A stretch of 64,000 bases of DNA, taken from assembly GCA_020633235.1 (NCBI GenBank), contig JACKEA010000003.1, positions 434,001 through 498,000 of the forward strand, written 5' to 3'. This document shows, in pieces, positions 15,412 to 22,531 of this stretch (position 1 is its first letter; each line of letters begins with the position of its first letter). The DNA comes from Polyangiaceae bacterium. Lineage in GTDB: Bacteria > Myxococcota_A > Polyangia > Polyangiales > Polyangiaceae. The position numbers and the translations under genes were made by a program. A model generated the notes under the pieces. That model was given only the letters and a program-made list of their open reading frames with translations. It did not search any database and was not told the DNA's origin.

Positions 15412-16286
15412 CAGCCTTTCTTGCGAGCGAGATACACGATGTCCTCGCCGCGGGCCGCCTTGGGCGTGGGGAGCAGCAGGTACGCCTCCTGCTCCGCGGT
15501 GATGGACACGCCTTCCCCTCTACCGAGCACGGCGCCGGCCTCGAGCCGATCGAAGCTCTGGTAGTCCCCCGAAAGCTCGAAGCTGTGCGTGGGCTTCACC
15601 ACGCGTCCAAACAGCTCGTAGCTCTCCCTATTCCCATCGGCGACGGCATGATCCGTGACCCCCAGCGCTCCGAGGAATCGCGTCAGCACCTCGAAAGCGG
15701 TGTCCGGTGTGCCCGGCTCTGCGTGCTGACCGCACTCCACGCTCACCGCGGGCCGACCCGCAGCCACCAGCGCGCCGATGCTCACGTGCTCCATCAGCAT
15801 GCCGGGACCATCCCAACCGTAGGTCACCTTGCAGCCCGTCTTCTGCGCCAGCGCCACGGCGTCCGGAGTGCCGTCGCAGATCGCGAACGGCACCGTGGGT
15901 TGACTTGCGGAATGCAGGTCGAGCATGGCATCCAGCCCCGTGATCAAAGGGCGCAGCTCTTGGGCCCGATGGTGCTCGTAGGTCCAGGCGGCGCGCGCCA
16001 GCTCCTCCACGAAGTGGTAGGCGAACAGGCGGTTGATGTCGGCGCCACCGCGGGTGTAGCGGGCCTTCTGCTCGGTGGCCCGGGGGTTGCCATGAATCAG
16101 GACCAATGTGCCCTTCTTCATGCGGCGGGCGAAGCCGTCGGCATCGTTCTTCAGCCGCTCGATGGCTCGGAGCCCGGCTACCTCGTTCCCGTGCAGCGCG
16201 CCGATCAGGCCCACGTAGGGGCCGGCGAAGGCGCCGTCGGCGCTGAGCTCCCAGGCGTGGGTGACGTTCGGATGGGGTCGGATCAC
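15411..16286 (-). CDS. M14/AspA-AstE-type zinc carboxypeptidase or deacylase
   Basis: A 291-residue protein of the succinylglutamate desuccinylase/aspartoacylase branch of the M14 fold. Zinc ligands are seen in GALHGNEVAG (HxxE) and in MLDLHSA; RYTRGGADINR and VECGQHAEPGT are the usual substrate-side motifs. Such enzymes cut an amide at the end of an acylated amino acid or peptide. GTG 16286 overlaps the stop of the ATP-grasp ligase gene by four bases (GTGA). Pairing of an ATP-grasp ligase with this hydrolase type suggests that the two add and remove, or build and trim, the same peptide product. Confidence 0.87.
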   Translation of the reverse strand: MIRPHPNVTHAWELSADGAFAGPYVGLIGALHGNEVAGLRAIERLKNDADGFARRMKKGTLVLIHGNPRATEQKARYTRGGADINRLFAYHFVEELARAAWTYEHHRAQELRPLITGLDAMLDLHSASQPTVPFAICDGTPDAVALAQKTGCKVTYGWDGPGMLMEHVSIGALVAAGRPAVSVECGQHAEPGTPDTAFEVLTRFLGALGVTDHAVADGNRESYELFGRVVKPTHSFELSGDYQSFDRLEAGAVLGRGEGVSITAEQEAYLLLPTPKAARGEDIVYLARKKG

Positions 16287-17899
16287 TCGTGGGCTCCTTT
16301 GCCCCCTGCCGAAGTCTCGATGTCTAGCACTTCCTTGGCCCGCTTGTACCAGTGCTCGGCTTCCTCCGGCGAGGCCCCGATGGCCGTGAGCCCCACCTTG
16401 CCGAACTGGCTCACCGCACCGAGCAGGTGAAACACCACGCCGGTCTCCTTCCAAGGCTGGTAGTGGATCTCGTGTACGGCGGCGATGTCGAGCACGTCGT
16501 CGGGCAACAGGCCGCGGTAGTGGGGCGCCATCAGGTTGTCCGTGGACACGTAGAAGCGCGGCTCCCGGCGCCGCGTGAGGTAGAGCCCGGAGTCGGGATC
16601 GTAGTCGCCGTCGTTCAGGAGCTTCAGCGTCATGATCGGATGCGTCGTGCCCGTCATGCGCAGGTTGATCTCGATGGCGTAGCGGTCCCAGCTGCCGTCG
16701 TCTCGCTTGACGGTGACGAAGTCCACGGCCACGCGCCCGACGACGCCGCGCCGCAGCAAGATCTCCCCGACCTTCAGGGCGTCGTTCTGGATCAGCTTGG
16801 CGTAGCCGGGGTCCGCGGGGAAACGACAGCCCTGGTACGTTTGACCATCGCGGCCACCGAGCACCTGGTCGTGGGTGCTCATCGCTTGCAGATCCCCCCG
16901 CGGGTTGATGCGCAGCTGCGCGCTCGGGCTGCGCTTCTCCTTGCCCTCCATGAAGGCCTCCACCACGCCGCCAATGCTCTGCATTTCCTGGGAAAAACGC
17001 GCCCAACTCTCGTCCGGCGCCATGAAGCGAAGGTGCGGCAACGCCTCGCAGATGCCGCTGACGCGCGCCTTGTGCGGAGCGCTTCCTGGTGCCACCTTGG
17101 CGAGCCGCTTGCCGAGGGGCAGGACCGCGTTGCCTTCGCCACTGAAGCCCTGGTTCAGCTTCACGACCACGCGCTTGAGCTTGGGATGCTCCTCCCACAG
17201 CGCCGCGACGGCTTCTGCCACCTCGCGCTCGGAGTGCAGATCTTCCGTGCCGGGTGGCAGCGGGATCTGCGCTTGGCGAAACACTTTGCGCGAGCCGCTC
17301 TTGGTACCGAGGTGCAACAGATCGGGATTCACGCCGTACAGAGGAATGCCGAGCTTCACCGCGAGCTGCTGCTCCGCGCGGCTCACGGTGAACACCGTCA
17401 TGTGCGCGCGGCTTTCGTCGATGCCGTCGCGGATGCGCTCGATGAGCCGCGGGCGTTCGAGGATCTTCTGCGTGAGCGGACGCGGCGAGGTGTCGTAACA
17501 GGCGATCATCGTCAGCCGCTCCCGGGCGTGGGCCGTGGGAATGCCGCCGATCAACGCCAGGTAGTAGTCGAGCACCGCAGGATGCAGGGGCTGCGACGTC
17601 ACGTACACCAGCCGTGCCCGCGGGTGCCTCAAGAGCCCCAAGGTGAACAGCATGCGCTCTTCGTAGTGGGTGATGCCGGGGATGGCGGCGAGCTGGAAGC
17701 CGTCGAGCGACAGCGACGGCACCACCACCACGTCGCGCGGTCGATTGTCCATGTCGTGCAACGCGAGCCAGCGATCCACGAGCGTCTGTTGCAGCCGACC
17801 GAACTCCTTGGACTCGACGTCCCGCGTCCGGGCCGGCGCCAGCTGCCGCGTCAGGTGACGGATCCGAGAGCCCTTCTCCACCCCAGCCTTCTTGCTCAT
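16283..17899 (-). CDS. PGM1-like ATP-grasp peptide ligase
   Basis: About 538 residues. The first 170 form a pre-ATP-grasp domain (VVVVPSLSLDGFQLAAIPGI, HYEERMLFTLGLLRHP). The ATP-grasp core includes VVVKLNQGFSGEGN, VVEAFMEGKEKRSP, VAVDFVTVKRD and the metal-binding YAIEINLRMTGTTHP. The C-terminal part (YVSTDNLMAPHYRG, VVFHLLGAVSQFGKVGLTAIG) resembles the PGM1 C-terminal domain. PGM1 of pheganomycin biosynthesis joins peptides with ATP. I assign peptide ligation as the likely role. ATG 17899 is preferred to a TTG two codons earlier. It opens the coupled operon with M14-type and PHP genes. Confidence 0.83.
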   Translation of the reverse strand: MSKKAGVEKGSRIRHLTRQLAPARTRDVESKEFGRLQQTLVDRWLALHDMDNRPRDVVVVPSLSLDGFQLAAIPGITHYEERMLFTLGLLRHPRARLVYVTSQPLHPAVLDYYLALIGGIPTAHARERLTMIACYDTSPRPLTQKILERPRLIERIRDGIDESRAHMTVFTVSRAEQQLAVKLGIPLYGVNPDLLHLGTKSGSRKVFRQAQIPLPPGTEDLHSEREVAEAVAALWEEHPKLKRVVVKLNQGFSGEGNAVLPLGKRLAKVAPGSAPHKARVSGICEALPHLRFMAPDESWARFSQEMQSIGGVVEAFMEGKEKRSPSAQLRINPRGDLQAMSTHDQVLGGRDGQTYQGCRFPADPGYAKLIQNDALKVGEILLRRGVVGRVAVDFVTVKRDDGSWDRYAIEINLRMTGTTHPIMTLKLLNDGDYDPDSGLYLTRRREPRFYVSTDNLMAPHYRGLLPDDVLDIAAVHEIHYQPWKETGVVFHLLGAVSQFGKVGLTAIGASPEEAEHWYKRAKEVLDIETSAGGKGAHE

Positions 17900-17968
17900 C
17901 GACAAATGACGATATCAGGCCCTCAGGGCTGCGGAAAAGCGCCCGCGCCGGGTGTAGAGTCCGTATTC

Positions 17969-19237
17969 GTGATGCTTCGACGACGCTTGGGGACCTTTTT
18001 CTTTTTGGGTTGGCTCGGCGCGGAAGCTCTCGCTCCGAGGGTCGCGCGCGCCGCGGAGCCGGCAGCGGCCGAGAAGTCGCGGGGCACCGTCGTCGTGATC
18101 GTCGACGTCTTCGAGGACGAGACGGACAACGCCAAGCTCCGGGCGAAGTTGTACGAAACGGCGCGGGAAAAGGGCTATCAGCCGGATCCCAAGGCGGACG
18201 TGGTGCACGTGGCCACGGACGTCGACGCCATCGACGGCGGCCGCGTGAGCACGGATCCCGACAAGCTCGCCATCGTGCAGAAAGGACTCGGCGCGGCGCT
18301 CTTGGTGCGCGTGAGCAAGACCGACGCGGGCGTCAGCGTCGTGCTCGCGAAACAGAGCGGAAACGAAAGCAAGAGCGTGGCGTCGGCGGAGGAAGTGCCC
18401 GCAGCAGTGGCGGCGCTCCTGGGTGTGGCGCCCGCGACGAAACCGGCGCCGGAGGCCACGCCCGCACCGGCGGCAGAAGCGCCTGGCCAAGGGGCGCCCC
18501 AGGCGGCGGGCTACATCCTGCCCAACGAAGAGGACGAGGGCCCGCCGCCGGATAGCCCCGAGGCAATCCGCGCGGCGTGGGAGAACCGCGGCGGCGTGAA
18601 GGCGACCTACGGCATCCGCGCGATGATGACCGGGCTCCTGATCCCCGACGTGCAGTACATCGATCGAAATCCGGTCTCCACCGAGCTCGAGGTCGGCAAG
18701 AAGAACACCTACGGCATCGGCGGCGGCATCGGCGCCCACGTGTCGTTCCTGTTCATGCCGCTGCCGAAGCCGGGAGAGGGCAAGGGCTGGCAGGGCTTTC
18801 GCATCGGCGCGGGGCTGGATCTGAACGTGCTCTACGTGCGCCCGCCCGTTGGCTACACCTATCACCTGTCGAACAACCAGCTCTCGTCTCGCGACACGCA
18901 GTACGAGAACAAGGCGTTCCTGTACGCCATCGTCCCTCTGCAGCTGGGCGTGCAGTTCGGTCTGGGAGATTTCCGAGCGACGAACCTGTGGCGCGGCGTG
19001 GCCCTCGGTCTGGCCTACTCGCCAGCGGTGATCACCACGCTGGAGATCGGACAGAACCAGGACAAGGCGCAGACGAACTTCAACTACGGGGGCGTGGAGC
19101 TGGATCTCGACATCACCAAGCTGGAGAGCGCCGAAAACGCGAACTCGCAGATCCGTCTGTTCGCGATGCTGCTGCCCAAGGTGAACGACAAGGTGCCGTG
19201 GCTGGCGTCCGCCGGGATCGGCGCCGTCTGGTACTGA
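17969..19237 (+). CDS. Exported protein with predicted outer-membrane beta domain
   Basis: About 422 residues. A signal peptide (LGTFFFLGWLGAEA...ARA) precedes a first domain of about 120 residues (VVVIVDVFEDETDNAKLRAKL) that reads as a small alpha/beta unit, then a Pro/Ala linker, then about 220 residues of alternating strands (GIGGGIGAHVSFLFMPLP, FRIGAGLDLNVLYV) ending in an aromatic residue (VWY), as for outer-membrane barrels. No family recognised. TAGAGT at 17955-17960 lies eight bases before GTG 17969; the ATG at 17972 is the alternative start. Confidence 0.72.
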   Translation: MMLRRRLGTFFFLGWLGAEALAPRVARAAEPAAAEKSRGTVVVIVDVFEDETDNAKLRAKLYETAREKGYQPDPKADVVHVATDVDAIDGGRVSTDPDKLAIVQKGLGAALLVRVSKTDAGVSVVLAKQSGNESKSVASAEEVPAAVAALLGVAPATKPAPEATPAPAAEAPGQGAPQAAGYILPNEEDEGPPPDSPEAIRAAWENRGGVKATYGIRAMMTGLLIPDVQYIDRNPVSTELEVGKKNTYGIGGGIGAHVSFLFMPLPKPGEGKGWQGFRIGAGLDLNVLYVRPPVGYTYHLSNNQLSSRDTQYENKAFLYAIVPLQLGVQFGLGDFRATNLWRGVALGLAYSPAVITTLEIGQNQDKAQTNFNYGGVELDLDITKLESAENANSQIRLFAMLLPKVNDKVPWLASAGIGAVWY

Positions 19238-19266
19238 CGCCTCCCGCCGCCGTCATCCCGGCGGCC

Positions 19267-19294
19267 TTGCCTCGAGCCCCGAGCCTGTTACTCT
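19267..19294 (+). promoter_or_regulatory. Candidate promoter of the cysS leader
   Basis: TTGCCT (19267-19272) and TACTCT (19289-19294) are 16 bases apart. Transcription would begin about at 19301-19302, on the ATG of the leader peptide, which has no ribosome binding site. This fits a leaderless leader peptide. Confidence 0.45.
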
Positions 19295-19301
19295 CTCCGG
19301 C

Positions 19302-19367
19302 ATGACCTCCGGCTCGCTCCGACACACCGTCTTCGCGTGTTGTCGCTGTTCGGCGACCCGGCGGTAG
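19302..19367 (+). CDS. Cys-rich leader peptide of cysS
   Basis: A 21-codon open frame, MTSGSLRHTVFACCRCSATR plus a final R, ending in TAG at 19365-19367. Cysteines 13, 14 and 16 are all TGT, whereas cysS itself uses TGC at the Cys codons I checked. It lies in the 224-base gap before cysS. A ribosome waiting for Cys-tRNA would stall at 19338-19349 and leave the downstream hairpin strand 19377-19390 free. One that finishes would halt at TAG with its front edge on that strand. This is the layout of a classical attenuator. Expression is inferred, not shown. Confidence 0.6.
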   Translation: MTSGSLRHTVFACCRCSATRR

Positions 19368-19376
19368 TGCGCTTTT

Positions 19377-19461
19377 CGAGATCGTTGCACGCGGCCCGGG
19401 TACGAGGCGGCCGGCGGTGCACCGAACGTCTCGTCCCGCCCGCACGGGAAAGGAAGAGACG
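19377..19461 (+). promoter_or_regulatory. Mutually exclusive hairpins before cysS (attenuator)
   Basis: Hairpin A pairs CGAGA (19377-19381) with TCTCG (19429-19433), CGTT (19383-19386) with AACG (19425-19428), GCAC (19387-19390) with GTGC (19417-19420), and GGCC (19393-19396) with GGCC (19409-19412). Hairpin B pairs CGTCTC (19427-19432) with GAGACG (19456-19461) and TCCCG (19434-19438) with CGGGA (19445-19449). B holds the AAGGAAGAG ribosome binding site and ends at the base before the cysS ATG. A and B share 19427-19432, so only one can form: A would open cysS translation, B would close it. Confidence 0.6.
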
Positions 19462-20820
19462 ATGGTCACGCTATTCGACAGCTTGAGTCAGCAGAAGAAG
19501 GAGCTCGTCCCGATCGCGCCCCCGCGGGTGAGCATCTACTCCTGCGGCCCCACGGTGTACGCGCGGCAGCACCTGGGCAACATGCGGCCCTACGTGTTCG
19601 CCGACGTGCTCAAGCGTACTCTGCGCCTGTTCGGCCACGAGCCGCGGCACGTCATCAACATCACGGACGTGGGGCACCTGACGGACGACGCCGACCAGGG
19701 CGACGACAAGATGGAGCTGTCCGCGCAGCAGAGCGGCCGGCGCGCGGAGGACATCGCGGCGCACTTCACCGAGCTGTTCCAGCGGGATCTGGCGCTGCTG
19801 AGCGTTCAGCCGCCGGAGGTGTGGGCCTACGCCAGCGCGCACGTTCCAGAGCAGATCGCCATGGTCGAAAAGCTCGAAGCACGCGGGCTCACCTACGCCA
19901 CGCCGGACGGCGTGTACTTCGACACGTCCCGGGCCGAGCGCTACGGCCGTTTCCGCGCCGCCGCGGCGGCAACCGAAGTGCAAGAGCGCCTGGTAGGCGC
20001 CGGCGCAAAGCGGAACGACGCGGACTTCGCGCTGTGGAAACTTTCGCCACGGGAGTCGCGCCGGCAGATGGAATGGCCGAGCCCCTGGGGCGTCGGCTTT
20101 CCCGGCTGGCACATCGAGTGCAGTGCCATGGCCAGCCACCACTTGGGCGCCCAGCTCGACATCCACACCGGCGGCGTCGATCACATCCCGGTTCACCACG
20201 AGAACGAGCTGGCGCAGTCCGAGCACGCCCTCGGCGTCCGGCCCTGGGTGCGCTACTGGGTGCACTCCGAGTGGGTGGTGCTGAACAGCGAGAAGATCAG
20301 CAAATCTCGCGGGGGCGCGCCGAACCTGGACGACGTGCGAGAGCGCGGGATCGCGCCGCTGGCGTACCGTTTGCTGCTGCTCGGCGCGCGCTACCGGCAG
20401 CGCATCGATCTGTCGTGGCAGAGCCTGGCAGCCGCGCAGCGCGCACTGACGCGCATTGGACAAGCCCTGCAAGGCGCACCGCGCGAACCTCCGGATGCGG
20501 ACGAACCGCGCTGGGTGGCGTTTCGCGCGGCCCTCGCGGACGACCTGGACACGCCGCGTGCCCTCGCGATCCTGCACGAGAGCCGGCGCGACGCGCGGCT
20601 GCTCCGCGCCATGACGGACGCGCTGGGCCTCGGCGCAGCCGTCCACGCGCTCGACGAGCAGGGCGACGCCGCCCTCGCGCCGCTCCTCGCGGAGCGCGAA
20701 GACGCGCGGCGCGCCGGCGACTTCGCGACGGCGGATCGCCTGCGCGACGCCATCCGACGCGCCGGCTTCGAGATCCGCGACACGCCGGCCGGCGCGCGCC
20801 TGGTCCGCGGGGCGAAATGA
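19462..20820 (+). CDS. cysS: Cysteinyl-tRNA synthetase
   Basis: A 452-residue class I aminoacyl-tRNA synthetase that loads cysteine on tRNA-Cys. Motifs: zinc ligand and HIGH-type region in SCGPTVYARQHLGNMRPYVF, zinc/active-site residues in GWHIECSAM and HHENELAQSEH, and the KMSKS motif NSEKISKSRGG. The C-terminal helical domain is slightly shorter than in E. coli (461 residues in total). ATG 19462 follows AAGGAAGAG. The gene is preceded by a leader peptide with three Cys codons and competing hairpins, so its translation is probably tied to charged tRNA-Cys supply. Confidence 0.97.
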   Translation: MVTLFDSLSQQKKELVPIAPPRVSIYSCGPTVYARQHLGNMRPYVFADVLKRTLRLFGHEPRHVINITDVGHLTDDADQGDDKMELSAQQSGRRAEDIAAHFTELFQRDLALLSVQPPEVWAYASAHVPEQIAMVEKLEARGLTYATPDGVYFDTSRAERYGRFRAAAAATEVQERLVGAGAKRNDADFALWKLSPRESRRQMEWPSPWGVGFPGWHIECSAMASHHLGAQLDIHTGGVDHIPVHHENELAQSEHALGVRPWVRYWVHSEWVVLNSEKISKSRGGAPNLDDVRERGIAPLAYRLLLLGARYRQRIDLSWQSLAAAQRALTRIGQALQGAPREPPDADEPRWVAFRAALADDLDTPRALAILHESRRDARLLRAMTDALGLGAAVHALDEQGDAALAPLLAEREDARRAGDFATADRLRDAIRRAGFEIRDTPAGARLVRGAK

Positions 20821-20845
20821 CGTCCGCCCCGCGACGGGATTCGCG

Positions 20846-20881
20846 CCGAGCCAACATCATCCATGTAAGATGCCGGCTCGG
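20846..20881 (+). promoter_or_regulatory. Hairpin covering the start of the queuosine-precursor transporter gene
   Basis: CCGAGCC (20846-20852) pairs with GGCTCGG (20875-20881), and CATC (20855-20858) with GATG (20869-20872); the loop holds ATGTAA, a start codon followed directly by a stop. The last stem base is the first base of the GTG start. TAAGAT (20866-20871) could instead be a -10 element of a leaderless transcript. Confidence 0.45.
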
Positions 20882-21573
20882 TGACGACGCGGAGCTACCG
20901 CTACTACGACCTGATCATGGCGGCGTTCGTGTGCGTGCTCCTGTGCGCGAACCTGATCGGCGTCTCCAAGGTCACCGAGGTCACGCTGTTCGGCAGGAGC
21001 TTCACCTTCGGGGCCGGCAATCTGTTCTTTCCGCTGAGCTACCTGTTCGGCGACGTGCTCACCGAGGTGTATGGCTACGCGCGCTCCCGCAAGGTGGTGT
21101 GGGCCGGCTTCGGCGCGTTGGCCTTCGCTTCCTTGATGAGCTGGGTGGTGGTGCACCTGCCGCCTGCCGCGGGCTGGAACGACCAAGCGGTGATCGAGCG
21201 CGCCTTCGGTTCCACCTGGCGCATCGCCCTGGCGTCGCTCATCGGCTACTTCTGCGGCGAGTTTGCCAACTCCTACTCCCTGGCCAAGCTCAAGATCCTG
21301 ACCCGCGGCCGCTGGCTGTGGACCCGCACCATCGGCTCCACCATCCTGGGCGAAGCCTGCGACACGCTGGTGTTCTACCCGCTGGCCTTCTACGGCGTGT
21401 GGTCCCACGACCTGCTCGTGAAGGTAATGGTGGCGAACTACTTCTTGAAGGTGGGCTGGGAGGTCGTTGCCACGCCCATCACCTATCGCGTCGTCGGCGC
21501 CCTGAAACGTGCAGAGCGCGAGGACTACTTCGATACCGACACGAAGTTCACGCCCTTCTCCCTGGAGACCTGA
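20881..21573 (+). CDS. Queuosine-precursor transporter (YhhQ/VUT family)
   Basis: A 230-residue membrane protein with about six helices. Family marks are LLCANLIGVSKVTEV, AGNLFFPLSYLFGDVLTEVYGYARSRKVVW, FCGEFANSYSLAKLKI and TRTIGSTILGEACDTLVFYPLAF. The YhhQ/QPTR family imports queuine-type precursors (preQ0/preQ1) used to modify tRNA wobble guanines. GTG 20881 starts directly at the conserved N-terminus. It follows cysS by 60 bases and may be read from the same transcript. Substrate assignment rests on the family. Confidence 0.9.
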   Translation: MTTRSYRYYDLIMAAFVCVLLCANLIGVSKVTEVTLFGRSFTFGAGNLFFPLSYLFGDVLTEVYGYARSRKVVWAGFGALAFASLMSWVVVHLPPAAGWNDQAVIERAFGSTWRIALASLIGYFCGEFANSYSLAKLKILTRGRWLWTRTIGSTILGEACDTLVFYPLAFYGVWSHDLLVKVMVANYFLKVGWEVVATPITYRVVGALKRAEREDYFDTDTKFTPFSLET

Positions 21574-21607
21574 AGTTGCGCTAAGTTACGGCTCGGAGGT
21601 TCTTGTC

Positions 21608-22528
21608 ATGATGCTTCGCCGTATTTTCGTGCTGTCGGTGTTGGGTGTGCTTGCCGTGGCTTGCGGAGGCTCGGACGACAGCAGCGGCGGCGGCGGAAGC
21701 GGTGGCGGCGCAGGAACGGGGACCGGTGGCGGCGCGGGCATGGGGACCGGCGGCGCTGGCGGCAGCACGACCAAGACCTGTCCCAGTCCGTACGGAACCT
21801 TCGTGGTGGTGGGCGACTCGATTTCCGACGTCGGCTCCGGCACCAACCTGCCCGCCCAGCAGCCCTTCTATCGTGACCTGTTGGTGCAGAACGACGACGG
21901 CTTGTATCCCGACTGGCAGGGCAAGGACCTCACCACCTGTTGGGGCAGCGTGAACGTCCTCAAGGTGTCCAAGGGTGGCGCGAAGACGCCGGATCTCGTG
22001 AACCAGGTGAAGGGTCTACCCGCTTCTTTGCCGGGTCCGGTGCTCGTGGTCGGTACCATTGGCGGCAACGACGTGCAGGCCGCGCTGCCCGCCGTGCTTC
22101 TGGGTCAGGACGTGAGCAACCAGCTCGCGGCCTTCACGAAGAACATCGACGACACCTTCGCGGAGCTCACCAAGCCGGATCGCTTCGGCCCCGGCGTACA
22201 GGTGCAGGTGCTGCTCACCAACGTGTACGATCCAAGCGGTGGTACCGGAGACTTCTCGTTCTCCAGCGGCAGCAAGTGCCCGGGGCTGCTGTCGGCCTTC
22301 CCCACCGGAACCAAGACCGATCCGCTGCTCCAGCCGTGGAACGACGCCATGCAAACGGAGGCGGACAAGTATCCGAACGTGGAGCTGCTCGACCTCCACG
22401 CCGACTTCTACGACCACGCGGTGAACAAGCCGGACACCTGGTGGTTCGTCGACTGCATCCACCCGAACACCGCCGGCCACGAGGCCATCCGCGAGCTGTT
22501 CTGGCCGGCGATGGTAGCCGCACCGTAG
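21608..22528 (+). CDS. SGNH/GDSL-type esterase lipoprotein
   Basis: A 306-residue lipoprotein: lipobox LAVAC (Cys19), Gly-rich linker to about residue 53, then an SGNH hydrolase domain. Block I is VVGDSISDVG (catalytic Ser), block III is IGGND (oxyanion Asn), and block V is DCIHPN (catalytic Asp and His). The fold cleaves esters of lipids or acetylated polysaccharides; the substrate is not indicated. GGAGG is close upstream of ATG 21608, with a second ATG directly after it. The convergent Sel1 gene ends four bases away. Confidence 0.9.
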   Translation: MMLRRIFVLSVLGVLAVACGGSDDSSGGGGSGGGAGTGTGGGAGMGTGGAGGSTTKTCPSPYGTFVVVGDSISDVGSGTNLPAQQPFYRDLLVQNDDGLYPDWQGKDLTTCWGSVNVLKVSKGGAKTPDLVNQVKGLPASLPGPVLVVGTIGGNDVQAALPAVLLGQDVSNQLAAFTKNIDDTFAELTKPDRFGPGVQVQVLLTNVYDPSGGTGDFSFSSGSKCPGLLSAFPTGTKTDPLLQPWNDAMQTEADKYPNVELLDLHADFYDHAVNKPDTWWFVDCIHPNTAGHEAIRELFWPAMVAAP

Positions 22529-22531
22529 TGA

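Noticed and set aside
16352..17968. Very long open frame on the plus strand antisense to the ATP-grasp gene
   Set aside because: Its product has no domain and low-complexity His/Arg/Val composition; it reflects G+C-rich codon use of the real gene on the minus strand.
19302..19461. T-box riboswitch before cysS
   Set aside because: GGTGCACCG at 19416-19424 faintly resembles the T-box core, but there is no stem I with a specifier loop and the space from the likely promoter is too short. The leader peptide explains the region better.
20821..20881. preQ1 riboswitch before the queuosine-precursor transporter
   Set aside because: The hairpin lacks the conserved C-rich loop and A-rich tail of preQ1 class I, and is too small for class II.
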